From Parelaphostrongylus tenuis (lineage: Eukaryota; Nematoda; Chromadorea; Rhabditida; Metastrongylidae), in NCBI GenBank assembly GCA_019055375.1, contig JAHQIW010005195.1, positions 62,001 through 126,000 of the forward strand: a stretch of DNA of 64,000 nt. The letters are read 5' to 3'. How positions within the stretch are numbered: position 1 is the stretch's first letter; every line of letters starts with the position of its first letter. Positions 1-10,579 of this stretch are shown here, piece by piece. The notes beneath the pieces are model-generated. The model was not told the origin of the DNA. It saw only the letters and a list, made by a program, of their open reading frames with translations, and did no database searches. The translations under genes were made by a program, and so were the position numbers.

Positions 1-1061
1 TAGTCTATCTCATTAAAGGTACTTCTTCGTTATTCCCCAGTTGGACCTTGTGGAAAAAACTTATTTTTTGGTGCATTTAAAGTCTAAGCAGTCATTTGAT
101 AGCTTAAATCTAGAAAACTGAATGCGTACTCTACTTCTAAAATGGCCTTTCTGGTGCGCTGTATTGGCAAAAAAAGATATTTTGTTTCTCATTCAAACAT
201 TTCACGCTAAAGAAGATCTTTTCTTTAGACTTCTACTATCCATTCAAAAGCCTAGGTCTCAAATATTCCAGTGCTGTTTCTGGATTTCAAATCGACTCAA
301 TGTGCTGCAGCACTCAAGGGAAGACTAGGTTTCGCATGTTTGGCAACGGAAAGAGCGCGATGGATTGGTAATAACATTACGCTGTGCGAAACTTAACACC
401 AGCGCATAAAAAGTCCTTTTTGAAACCAATATGTCATTGAAATTGTCGAGATTCAAGCTATCTGGTCAATAGGAAAAGCATACAAGGAAAGCTTTGTTCA
501 ACAAGAAATGTTCGAATGAGAAACATAACGTTAGTTTCGCTGTTACAGCACAATAATTTAGTCATTTACAAAATAAAATGCACCATTGAAATTTCTGAGA
601 TTTGTGCTACTAGAAGATCGTCAAAAGGAAGAAATCAAAAGGCGCATTTTTCTCAAAAGAACAAAAAAATGTGCGGCTAATGGTGAAGATTCAAACTTGC
701 AAAATTCAATCTTCATTTGGCTGATACACCCTTCAGGTGTTTCCCGAAATAAACCAAATAAATTATTAGAATCATCAGATTAAGCTATCGATTGGTTATC
801 AAAAGTCTAAAGAAGAAACTCTTATCAACGAGGTATGTTCGAAAGAAAAAACTAGTTTTATTTTTGCTCCTGCAATAATAAAGTCATCCTAAATATGGAA
901 GCACATTATTTAAATTCCATTGGCTTAAGCTATTCAAAAAATCCTAAAGCTCTGAAAAGAACTACAAAAAACGTATTTCCCCAGAGGTCGAAATGAGTGG
1001 CCATTAGAATTGCACAAAAAGAACCCTTGGAAACACTGATAGAGATATGTGAGTCACTAAC
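1..1061. repeat. Duplicated 3' flank of zinc-finger copy A (no gene seen)
   Basis: This stretch aligns by eye with 34.9-35.97 kb, the sequence just downstream of the same exon in copy C. Shared landmarks are the phrase aaaatgtgcggctaa and the run that follows it, ttggctgata. I found no coding exon here. The last-finger exon of copy A, which in copy B lies about 260 bases below this point and in copy C about 1.3 kb below it, is absent, so it presumably lies beyond the left edge. Confidence 0.5.
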
Positions 1062-4000
1062 TGAAATGGCCTCTCAGAGGTGTGCTTGATGCTGTGTACC
1101 CTCAGACGATGCCTGGAAACGAACGCCTTTCCACAGGTCTCACATGCATATGGTCGAACCTGCGTGTGAACCGAACGAATGTGTGCAGTCAACGCCTTGA
1201 ACAAACAGAAAGACATTGAAATTATGACAGTTTCTAGAAGGCATTATGACTGTTGATAAATTTGAATGGCAATGTATGAAAACATAAGAACAAAACGATA
1301 CTTATTTACTTATATGTTTCTCTAGAACCATCTGTAGTGGAAGAAGGTACACTGCCGTTCTCACGTGGTGGTTGGGGGTCTAACCGCGTCCCTGACTCAC
1401 TAAACCTTCTACCACTTCGAGGTCGCAGATTGGTGCAATACTTGTCTGGACGAATAGCAGCACTCACTTATTACATCGGTAGGTCATCGCAAGCTATTTT
1501 ATAGGCCAATATGCATTCGATCACCTCCAAGGATGTTTGACCCGCCAAGGATGAGAGATTGGCGCATTTCTTAGAATACGATTATCTCCTGTTTATTTTT
1601 TTAATTGGTCTAGCACAGTTCATAAGTTCGATTGGACTAGCAACCTTTATGCTTATGAGTTTCTTGCAACCACCTGTTACTGTTGTGATTCATTTCAGGA
1701 GATGTAAGATCACTAAATCTCAGTCCAACAGTGCATTAATCACTCGTCTGCTGCAAGGCCCTTGTCAGACAAGATACTGCCGTTCAGGTTTACAACATCG
1801 TACTTCTCGTCATCTGTCATCGAATCTTCTCCTTAGTTAATTCACTCAACAAAGTAAGTTGCCATCTTTAGTGATGCCAACTTTATCATACAGTTAGACG
1901 ATTTTATTAGAAAGAGAATTAATCGTCTGATTAAGCCCGCACTGAAACCCTCCGTGAAATTCTCGACAAAATAATTGATATCGCGAACACAACATAGTGC
2001 GAAACTTCTTTAACACCAGATGTCACCAAGCACTTCATAAGAAGACTTACTTTTGGAGAAGAGAATAAATGCAATCATGGCAAAATTTTATGATAAACTT
2101 GTTCTTTCACACTGGAAGAGCGATTCAACTATTGATTCGCTCGCTGAAAGAACCAAATGCATACGAACTTTTAGAGAAAATATCGTAATATCTGAGCCAA
2201 TCCTTTTATCTGGAGTTCTTTTGAAGCAGAAAAAAAAATCGCAACTCCATAACAAGTTGCATTCTACATGCCAAACACCTTAGGCCACCGATCGATAACC
2301 CGCCCCTCAACACCTAGATTAGCCGATAAACAAGTTCGCCGATTATTTGAAACTCAATCTTATTTTCCCTGCTACAATGCAGTGAACCGGTCTTCTCCCG
2401 CAAACGAACTTAGCGTTGGAATCAATGGAACATAACGCTATCGAATGATTACTAATAGTCTAAGAAAGAGCTCTCTCTTGAGAGAAAAACATGTGTAAAA
2501 CACAAACGTTTTTCTTTCGGTGAAGTGTTATAAAAGGGTTTTTGCGAAAAACGGCCAGGTAAACCGCTAGCCAAGGATTTAAGCCTTCAAATGATTAGTA
2601 ACATCCTTGTAAAAGTTTTTGTCCAGCGAATGGAGTCGAGTATTCCTTTATAGCCGTATAACATCAAAAAATCGAAATTGGATAACACAAGATACTATGG
2701 AAGGTTAGAACGTAGTATGTTCACAAAGAAAGTTACTCTTGCATATATAGTAGGTAATAATAACCGCATGACATTTGTAACCGGGATGGTCACAGCCTTC
2801 GTACGAACACATGAAAAGATGTTTCCGATGGATGACTTGCTTGTGTTTGTTCAGCGCTGAAAGATGAACGGATAAATCAATTGAAAAAAAAGCATTGGCA
2901 AGAATACGACAGCTGGCACTACTGATTATTTCTGCCTAAACAACACCAGTTCGTCGGTGTATGGATATGAGTAAAGCAAGAGATAGATTGGTCTTTACAA
3001 AAATCAGATACACTTTATTTCCATCTCATCGACTGTTTTTTTTTCTGTTCTTGCTATAGACAATCAATATAGTCTGTAAAAATATTTAAGGCCCTAACGA
3101 GGTTGTTACGTCAGAGCCACATGCGTTTCGGAGGTAATGCCCCCCTCATCAGTGGCCCACGCCCGACACTGAACTCTACTTTATCGCAGGAATGGGGAGA
3201 CGCGTGTGGTGATAGCACATGAAATTGTGTTATCACCTCTTTTTTCAGTCGATGGATTGCGCCTGGTAGTTATAAATTGATCCATCTCATCGACTGTTTT
3301 TATTGACACCTCATTGAATGCGTATAACGAAATCAAGAAGCAGGCGATGAGATGGATATATTTTATATCTACCATCCGCAATGCATCGACTGAAAAAAAG
3401 TGGTGTAACAATATCATGGGCTATCACCACGTACGTCTCTCCCAATTCCTGCTAGAATAGGGCTTAGTGTGGAGCGTTGGCCACATTGATGAGGGGCGAT
3501 AGATGTGAAACGCTGATGGCTCTGACGTAACAACCTCGGTAAGCCTTTAAACAATCTTATAGACACTTTACTTCACCTGGAGAACTGGTAGATCATACAA
3601 AACGACCAACAATGTAGTCCTTAAAATTATTTAGCACAGCACTGAATACCCACCTCTTAAGATACGATAATTTCGCCCACATTCTCCACATGTAAAGCCT
3701 TCATCTCTAAAATCAGTTCAGATGTATAGAACTCGAAAATTGAAATGAAAAATCCTCACAAATGGTCGCAATTCAAGTGTCTTTGAAGTAGAAATTTGGA
3801 CGCATAGTGCCTGCCGCACTTCACGCATTGTTCAGGTAACTAGAAATTATCGATATATCACCAAAACGTACCGACCAATATGTAGTAGGACAAAAACAGG
3901 ACAAAACATTGTAGGATGAAGGAGTCATGTCATCTCACTACACACGCTTCCCATAGGTTCAGAGTATTAGGTGTACAAATATTACTGCGCAGTTTTTTAC

Positions 4001-4966
4001 AGTTTAGATACCCAATCAACACAAAAAATTGTACCAAAAACCATTTCAAAATAATGTCCACAATCAAAAATAAAAATTTTCCAATTTTCAGGCACTTTCT
4101 GAAATTAGACGAAGAAAAACTTGGTAGGCAAAACTGGAGAAATTTTTTTATTCGCTAATTTGTAATTTGCATTAGGCACATTTAAGTGGTGATCTGACAT
4201 TGCAATCTCACAGGAGTTAAGGTTTATAAGTTAAACTTCTGAAAACCTCCCATATCAGCACTTTTGTGACGTTTGCGATCGGTTCGGCAACATGAGTTCG
4301 GGAGTTGATCATACAGCAAAACACTAAATCGTGTCTTACGACTCATTCCAGTCGTTTTATTTGCAATTCATGGTTTGATTTGGTTAATTGTTGTTGATAA
4401 AGTGCTGTATCAATCGTCTAACCAGATTTTAAGAGCTCGTAATAGAGGGGGCCCTTGTGATCCCAGCAAACGCACATCTAACCTTCTTTTGGTGAAGATT
4501 TCGTTTTGCAGTCAATTGCCTGGGGTTGGTCCATGATCGTTGGTGCTTGGGATTATCGAAATGGACCCACTTTTCGTTTCCAGGGACTAGGCAATGCAAA
4601 AAAGCTTCCTTTTCGTCGTCGGTGTTTTTCTTCAAATTGAACATGGAACGTAAAACTTCCCCCAAATGGCGTTTCCTAAGTACAAAAGTCATCTTCAGAG
4701 TCCTATAAGGACCATCAAATAAGGTTTTTATTACGTAAAAAACATGAATAAATAGCGCTCTGAACGCACTTCCAAACCATGAAGAAGAATTTGCATATCT
4801 TCATTTTTACTGTTATTACAGCAAAAAATAATCGAACGGTGGAGTCATATTTGTACACCCAATGAAGAGTGGGAATTGCATAAAAATGGATTAAACCAAC
4901 CTCTGCAGATTGCTTTTCATGTTCCTTCTTCAAATTCACATCGGTAGCGTGAAGTATTTTGAGAAC
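1062..4966 (-). CDS. C2H2 zinc-finger protein, copy A (partial, multi-exon)
   Basis: This is a probable nuclear DNA- or RNA-binding C2H2 protein; its target is unknown. Minus-strand exons are 4966-4901 (22 residues, [13 protein letters not shown] leader), 3839-3760 (finger 1, CVKC...H-x4-H), 3706-3654 (first half of finger 2, CGEC), 2856-2765 (rest of finger 2, then CSYEGC, start of finger 3) and 1195-1062 (HIRSVH end of finger 3, then finger 4 CETC...H-x3-H). Phases join without a frameshift and each finger is completed exactly across its introns. The 1062 donor (GTTAGTG) is non-canonical and the donor after 2765 is GTTATT. The 5' end is unresolved: the leader exon is open upstream to about 5150, including an ATG near 5158, but the matching sequence in B is closed. 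The last finger exon is off the left edge. A dead mariner copy lies in the first intron. Confidence 0.65.
1330..1500. repeat. SINE-like fragment inside copy A intron
   Basis: The phrases gactcactaaaccttc and agcagcactcac recur near 16.97-17.07 kb, 19.43-19.52 kb, 36.30-36.39 kb and 43.96-44.04 kb. In the zinc-finger copies the element always sits just upstream of the finger-4 exon. It therefore predates most of the gene duplications. Confidence 0.4.
1690..1820 (-). other. Conserved MTDD-like segment in intron (possible alternative first exon)
   Basis: A minus-strand ATG at 1820 opens a short frame beginning MTDDEK and containing VVN. Equivalent ATGs with similar peptides occur at 36758 (copy C), 44427 (copy D) and 51176 (copy E), always in the intron before the finger-4 exon. 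It could be an alternative start exon giving a protein with only the last fingers, or just conserved intron sequence. The frames end at different stops, so support is modest. Confidence 0.3.
2300..2660. repeat. One arm of the large foldback repeat family
   Basis: The order tattttccctgctac, then cagtgaaccggtcttctccc, then tgtccagcgaatgg matches the right arm of the foldback elements at 40.08-40.35 kb and elsewhere. The matching left arm is missing here. Confidence 0.5.
3070..3560. repeat. Inverted-repeat (MITE-like) element, family M2
   Basis: The left arm (acgaggttgttacgtcagag, near 3098) is the reverse complement of the right arm (ctctgacgtaacaacctcgg, near 3519-3540), with related sequence between. 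Related single arms or whole copies occur at 46.92-47.13, 52.12-52.33 and 56.15-56.47 kb. No open frame is present, so it is a non-autonomous element lying in an intron of copy A. Confidence 0.65.
4030..4712 (-). mobile_element. Mariner (Tc1/mariner superfamily) transposase relic, copy 1
   Basis: The minus strand encodes the mariner core: an EKW-HFDNPK stretch, then a Trp-Pro-rich stretch (SWTNPRQ), then HQKKV (canonical form HGKKV), then with frame breaks VAEP, WEVF and SDHHLN, matching the order in mariner transposases. The canonical TGDEKW, which carries the first catalytic Asp, reads GNEKW here, so that residue is lost. Several frame breaks and a stop follow. The element is dead. It sits in the first intron of copy A, and a second decayed copy lies at the matching place in copy B (20.78-21.47 kb). 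Confidence 0.7.
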
Positions 4967-5199
4967 CTGAAATGAGTAATCTTCGTGTCCACTCACACCA
5001 AACAGCCAGAATTGGTCATTGTTGCACAGCAGTTTAGTTGGAAAATTAGCAACTGGCAGACCTCTCTGCTCATTATTGGTTTCGTTGTCCAACTCAGAAC
5101 TGCATGATAAGACGAAATCAAACTCCGACAGTGTTCCAATCATCCTATCTACATTCATGGCTTCTTTACTGCCTTCTTCGTGATTTAATATCACATTCC

Positions 5200-6340
5200 C
5201 ACTTCAATATCACCTTGGACATTGAGATCCTCGTGAGATTTACTTAACTGCCACTAACTTCTTCTACCCTTCGAGAAGGAGACTTTGATCCCAACATCCT
5301 ATCTTTCGTGAGCAGCCTCGCTATTTATGTGCAATAATGATAACTAACGATTATGGCTGCATTCTAAACATCATATAGTCATTCCTAAATTATGTCCACA
5401 CTAGCATGGTGACTATCTTTCAGGAAGGATAAATGTGACCAAAAAAGCAAAATATAACTCAGTCAGCACACCATTCACACATCAATTATGAGATTCCGTG
5501 AGAAAAATTTATCTATAAGCCTTGACCCCATCTATGGAGGGAGTGCAAATGAGTTGCTAGAGATGTTGTGCATTGCCCTGGTTATTTAAACCTGCCATAT
5601 TGCTGTCGTCAGAGATACGATTTAACTTGTCGCGAAGGATAAAAACCTACGGTAAAACCCAATTTTTTTGATTGTGCTGCTTTACAGTAATGGTCTGATG
5701 TTGATATTTCTAGGAAAACTGAGTGACAGATTTTGATTTTTTTTTCGCAAAATTTCGACATCACGCGGTGGCCGAACCCGCGGTATAATCCTTACCAGGG
5801 CAGGTGCTACCACTATAGCACTAAGGTCACCATTTTGAGACCAACCTTTCTTCGACATGAACTATCAAAGCTGCGAACAATCAACCCTCGAAGAAAAACA
5901 GATTACACATACAGAAAGAGACAATCGAATTGTACAGGAAGAATATGAAAATTTTCGCGACTTGGCAAGAGTAAAACGTGGGTTCAACTCCGCTTAATAT
6001 TGAATTTTAGCGTAACACTCAATCTTCTCGGAAGAATAAAAACTTAGAAAAAAAATACGTTACTCGTTGTAATAGGCAATTAGACCTCTATTCACCTTAA
6101 TGATTCTCTAGACAACTTCGATGCATGGGGAATATTGAACAGCTGATCAAAGCTACGCTTTCTCATTTCTTTGCATATCAACGTAGTTTTTTCCCGACTT
6201 AGGTGAACCTCACTACTTTGAGACTTTCAAAGAATTATACAGCCACTTCATGTCTGTTCACGTCTATACCATTTTGACTGGATTGCTAATATGGTGACTT
6301 AACCATTTCATTGGTGAGGTTGTTTCCCAAGGAAAATAAA
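5200..6340. other. Intergenic stretch upstream of copy A
   Basis: The first part (5200-5700) aligns with the sequence upstream of copies B (21.95-22.45 kb) and C (39.05-39.45 kb), including the phrases cttcgagaagga / ctcgagaaggag and aggataaa.gtgac. It probably holds the promoter region and 5' exons of the zinc-finger gene, which I could not resolve. No other gene was seen. Confidence 0.35.
5752..5832 (-). repeat. tRNA-derived SINE-like fragment
   Basis: On the minus strand an A-box-like tagtggtagcacc is followed about 40 bases later by a B-box-like gggttcgg. The same arrangement recurs at many sites in this window. There is no tRNA cloverleaf, so this is a SINE-like repeat and not a tRNA gene. 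Confidence 0.4.
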
Positions 6341-6345
6341 GTATA

Positions 6346-6376
<31 letters not shown>

Positions 6377-6560
6377 CATATATACATATATATATGCATA
6401 TGCATATTCATATACATATACATATGTAACATATACATTGGAAGTACACATTTAGATACGCAAGCGCACATGTATGTATGTGTGCCCACATACAGGCATA
6501 CATATATGTACATATGAAATAGACAAAAACAGATATATACGTGTACACATATATGTATAT
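6341..6560. repeat. AT / CATA microsatellite
   Basis: A long run of alternating AT grades into catata and tacata repeats. It makes apparent open frames rich in Tyr, Ile, Met and His on both strands that are not genes. Confidence 0.9.
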
Positions 6561-6649
6561 GCACATTTGCACTACTGTCGAGAGTATGATGAGTGGAAAC
6601 TACGAGTTAACCATGCCATCTAGAGCTTCTATACAAAATAAATATATGA

Positions 6650-7330
6650 TACCACAACTTTTGACCGAAAACTGAAGTTTAGAACATGTGAGAAGATCAA
6701 GAGTGACCGAAAAGGTTTGAAACGCCACAAAATTTTTCAATAGTCGTAGTCTACGAAAAAACTAATGAGGAAAGGAATTGCTTTACTGTGACCAAGAAAT
6801 GCCTCTGCTAAAACCATTTCCACTAATACTAACTTTTTCCTAATCAACACTACTTCTGGTAGTGAATGAAGAACAATGTGGATGATCTGACACTCTCAAG
6901 ACTTTTGCGCAAGGAACTGTCTCAAGTTTCAAAGTATTTTGTGAAATCAATAAACAAGAGGAAATGCATGGGAATAAATTAAGAGTTCAAATGAATCCCA
7001 AAATCGAGTACTGAAGTCTTTGTTTGTGAATTTCTAAAAGGTTCTGACGTCCATTTATGCGTTTGTCACTAATGCAGTGGTTATCGTGAGACAGTTGTTA
7101 GCAGCGCCAGGAGATGGTTCACAATCAATCGCTTTCAAAAAAAAAACCATCAGTAAATGGTAGATGTGTGATCTATTCCTAGTTCTCTGTAGTGATGCTA
7201 GTTTTGTCATCTACACCGGAACAGCATTTTGTCAGTTCTGATGGAGCAAAATCGCCAAAACGCAAGCCCTGAACGAACAAGAAGACCAGTGTTAAGAAAA
7301 TTCAAAGAAAAGAGTTACATAAACGAGATG
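6650..7330. other. Conserved intergenic block between zinc-finger and short genes
   Basis: This block (ttttgaccgaaaactgaag ... gcagtggttatcgtgagac) recurs at 22.6-22.95, 41.38-42.0, 48.2-48.8 and 53.3-53.95 kb. It lies upstream of zinc-finger leader exons and downstream of the short-family tails. No coding frame is kept among copies. It may carry 3' UTR and promoter sequence. Confidence 0.4.
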
Positions 7331-7641
7331 GTAGAATGATTCGGTTATTACATATTTGGAATATGAAATGACTTAAGATGTGCTAACGGCTGAAAGTGTT
7401 TTTTTTATCGTAAATGAAGAAGGCATTGTATTGCCGAAATTGCTTTTTTCAGAGCCTGACATCGAACCAACAACCGATTTGCTTTGCAGCACACGTCCAA
7501 CTAGGCTGTACTCATTCAATGTACTGATTGTAATAAATTTGACTGAGAAAGCAAATTTTTTCCAATAATATTTGAGCTTTGTGCACTCTAACTGGACAAG
7601 AATTATTGGTTTTATGAAGCTTGTAAAATACATCGTTTTCC

Positions 7642-9410
7642 TTAGTCGTTTTCCACGAAAGCCCCGTTCTGTATCACTAGAGTAGAGCGAGTGAAAAAAG
7701 TGTTGAAAGTGTAAGAACTGGCCTTTTCCTCATCGGAGAGCAGTCTGTCATGAGGAGGTACATCACTCCCAAAGACATCAGCTGAGGAGGAAGCATTAAG
7801 CAAACCGGCCGCTAAACTGTAGCATGGAGAATTATTCAAGTCTTTGTATTGAGCAAATAAAAACGAAGTAGCTGCATTTTTTGCATTTTCAAAGATTTCT
7901 TGCAAAATAAGCTTAAAACCTCGAACTCTTAAAATTCATAGAAGTTTAGGAGGAGGTGGTTATATTTATAACGCTTCAACGAGAAGAAAAGATCCGTGTT
8001 CCACACGCGCAAATTCTCGCATGACAGAGCTCTTTCTTTAGGCTATTATTAACCACTAGATAGCGTAGGATTCAACAATTCCAGATCTCAATTTCATTTC
8101 TAAAAAGAGCGTTTCTTGCAGTGCAGCAAACAAAATAAGATTTAATTCATCTACGCAAGCACTTGCTTCCGACTCACTGGTGGAGGGTGAGGGCCTAGAG
8201 GGGGCGGGGCTGCCCGTGATTTCAGCACGGAAATCGATCGACGGCACCTATTCGACTGACGTGAGAAGTGCGACTTTTGTTATTCATAAAGAAATTGTTT
8301 CTCCACTTCAAAGAAAAAATTCCAGATAAAACAAATGACTTTGATAGTACAAAATCTTATTTACACGTTCATATGCTTTCCTTCTTCGAGAAAAGTAATA
8401 GTAAAAATGCGCTGCCCATGAAAAGCAAGATTTTATTTCGAATTTTGCAGGGTCATAGAAGGATGTTTTCAAAATACGGCGACGTAGCTCAGTAGCCAGA
8501 GATTTAAACTTTCGAATGAGTACTAACATTTCTATAAAAATTTCTTGCTTACCGAGAGGAATCGTTCTTCCGTTCCCTGCCATCTAACGGAAAAGAACCG
8601 TAAATTTTATTTTTTCTTACTCAGAATCTCCTCAGTAACTTACAAACCTACACGAATATGCAAAAGTTGAGCAATATGGGTGAGAACAGGACCAATAGAC
8701 TGTCTAAGGTCAAAAAAGCAATCTACCAAAGCTGCGATCTTATGTACCATATCTTCGCTTTTGATCTTGAAGTTGACTGCTCTCACTTTTCCGAGTATCA
8801 TTCACTGTGGCGGATTTCTTAGATTCCGAGTAGGGATCTGGGCTTAGTGGCTAGTGATGTTTGGCACAGCTCGACGAGAGGTTGACCTCCACTTTCGCCC
8901 AGCAGTCCGCTCAATCAGTGTTTCACGACAATGATGAAAACAAATTCTCCATGAAGCGAGGAGACGAACTGAATGCTAAAAGTATTGAGAAGCTCCGCAC
9001 AGCGCAATGATTTGATAGATGTCAAATAGATTGGTAAAGTTAAAAAATAAATCCATCACGGTTCATGTACTGTGGGATTTTGACGTTTGACATTGCAAAA
9101 CATTTTTGATTGAACGTGATTATGTACAAGGGAGGGGGAAGGAGAGGAGGCTGTGAGCAAGTGGCTACTGGTGCTCGGTAAGGCTCGACGCAGGTTGATC
9201 GTAACCGTCCCCAACACTTTCCAGCGATCAAACGAACCACCTAAAAACTCACTGATTCCAAAATTCGCCAGTCGTTTCCTTCGAAGTAAGCGGATCCTCT
9301 CTAATCTCTTCCTTTAGGGCATGCGAATCCTCGCGAATATCTTCTTTCACGGTCATCATATGTCTGGATTCATATTGCGATTCAATCGAGTTACTCTCGT
9401 GAAGAATTGC
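7642..9410 (-). CDS. Short acidic Ser-rich protein, family 2 copy beta (partial model)
   Basis: I do not recognise the protein. The best exon is 9410-9253 (158 bases, 52 codons plus 2): acceptor attctag, residues with HESNSIESQ, then the family motif TVKED and a Glu/Asp/Lys-rich run, donor GTGAGT. The 3' part has a 98-base exon 7816-7719 (acceptor ctacag; LLNASSSAD then HDRLLSDEE; donor GTTCTT) and a terminal exon 7676-7642 ending IQNGAFVEND and TAA. The 42-base intron between them joins A to TG, making an ATG codon in frame. The middle is unresolved: 8700-8800 encodes FKIK and KIAALVDC in beta and beta' only, and a foldback fills 7.96-8.6 kb. No matching start exon was found; an ATG at 9640 is a weak candidate. 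The family has an acidic, low-complexity look and no catalytic motif. Confidence 0.5.
7960..8600. repeat. Foldback repeat inside copy beta
   Basis: The arms carry cagagctctttctttaggctatt near 8025 and ttccagagg.. / ggtcatagaaggatgttttc near 8450, the arm signatures of the large foldback family. The same insertion is present in beta' at 23.6-24.14 kb, so it predates the duplication. Confidence 0.5.
8835..9010 (+). repeat. tRNA-like SINE fragment (family S2)
   Basis: It begins with an A-box-like gcttagtggctagtgatg followed by agctcgacgagaggttgacc, then a tail caatgatgaaaacaaa. Close relatives lie at 13.86, 24.41 and 57.01 kb (plus) and 62.75-62.99 kb (minus). It lies between exons of copy beta. 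Confidence 0.45.
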
Positions 9411-10365
9411 CTAGAATATTTTAACTCATGAAGCTGAATCGATAACAAGATTGAGAAACTAGGTCGTTCTTTAAGTTTTGGCATTACAGCTACAAACACC
9501 AAACTTATCAACCGCAAATAATCGAAATTGCATGGCTTTGGATCATTCAACTGAGCAGTTTCTTGTAACACTTTGGTATAAAACTTGCTCGAACTTTTTT
9601 GAGATGAAGCTATGGTGGAAACAAGTTCGCTCCTACTCATGCACGAGTAGCACGTGAGGAGGACGATGTCCCGAAAACGTAGACAGACTGTCTTATATTT
9701 CGAAATAATCTGCAAAATCAAAAAAAAACAAGTGTGCACAGCTAAACTTCACAAGAATCTTAATGGATCCTAGAATTGGAGACATTTATGCCGTTTTTTT
9801 AATGAAGTCCTGACAAATTCTAAGGACCATTTCTGTTCTTGTTAATTATCTTCAAGTGGTTCTCAACAGCGTTAGTAGATGAATGACAGGCAGCGGTCGC
9901 CAAAAATCCATCCATGAGTGGTTGGTGTCATTTATTTGTGATTCTTTATATCATATATCACATATCAGATTTCCCACCTTCATAATAACTGCATTTCGTT
10001 AAGCCTTAATAGAGTAAAATCGCCCAAAACGTTAGCCCTGGGTGAACAAAAAACTCCAAGTGACAAAAAAAACTCGGAAAAGAGCTGAAGGAAACAAAAC
10101 AGGTCTCACAGTTAAAGATTGTGAGTGAGTCAGTAACCACATAACTAGCCCATGCAATGACTTGTGATACGCTACCGCTTCACCATTTGTTCTTCATATT
10201 TCTAAGTAAATATGGCACCAAAATGTTATAAATAGCTTTGTCGGAAGCGTGACTTCCAACCGACAACCAAAGTGTTCTTCAGAACACCTCCAACTACTGA
10301 GCTATACTCATTTATTGCATTAATCGAAATGAATATCGAAATAGTGGTGTTAAAGTGTTAAAACG

Positions 10366-10470
10366 GGTGTCGGGTAATGCAACGGTCGAGCACGTGCCCC
10401 GGATAGGGTGAATTGTGGGTTCGAGTACTAACTGATGCAAAAGTTTTGCACATCACTCTACGTCACTAGG
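10366..10470 (+). repeat. tRNA-derived SINE fragment (family S3)
   Basis: It shows an A-box-like stretch (tgcaacggtcgagcacg) and a B-box-like gggttcgag at RNA polymerase III spacing, then gcacatcactct. The same order occurs at 26.08 kb, so the insertion is older than the duplication. Confidence 0.5.
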
Positions 10471-10579
10471 CAATGAATTTCATCGAAATATGCAGATCTC
10501 TCTAATATTATGTGAGCCTTGTGCTTCATACCCGGACAAGATCTACTGGTTTTCTAAAACTTGAAAAAACAGTTCTTCT

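Noticed and set aside
1559..1840. Plus-strand frame of 93 codons resembling a membrane peptide
   Set aside because: The matching sequence in copies C, D and E does not keep this frame; the minus strand shows better, though still weak, conservation there.
2760..2770. AT donor or loss of donor in zinc-finger copies A and C after GYK
   Set aside because: Comparison of all five copies shows a GT a few bases downstream that gives the correct phase with the next exon each time.
6311..6564. Tyr/Ile-rich and His/Met-rich open frames on both strands
   Set aside because: They are products of the AT/CATA microsatellite.
7719..7724. GC-AG intron donor (AAG|GCAAGT) at the end of the 98-base family 2 exon
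   Set aside because: A GC donor would put TGA straight after the joint in every copy. Using the GT three bases further on gives one frame through the terminal exon in all seven copies, so the ordinary GT donor is preferred.
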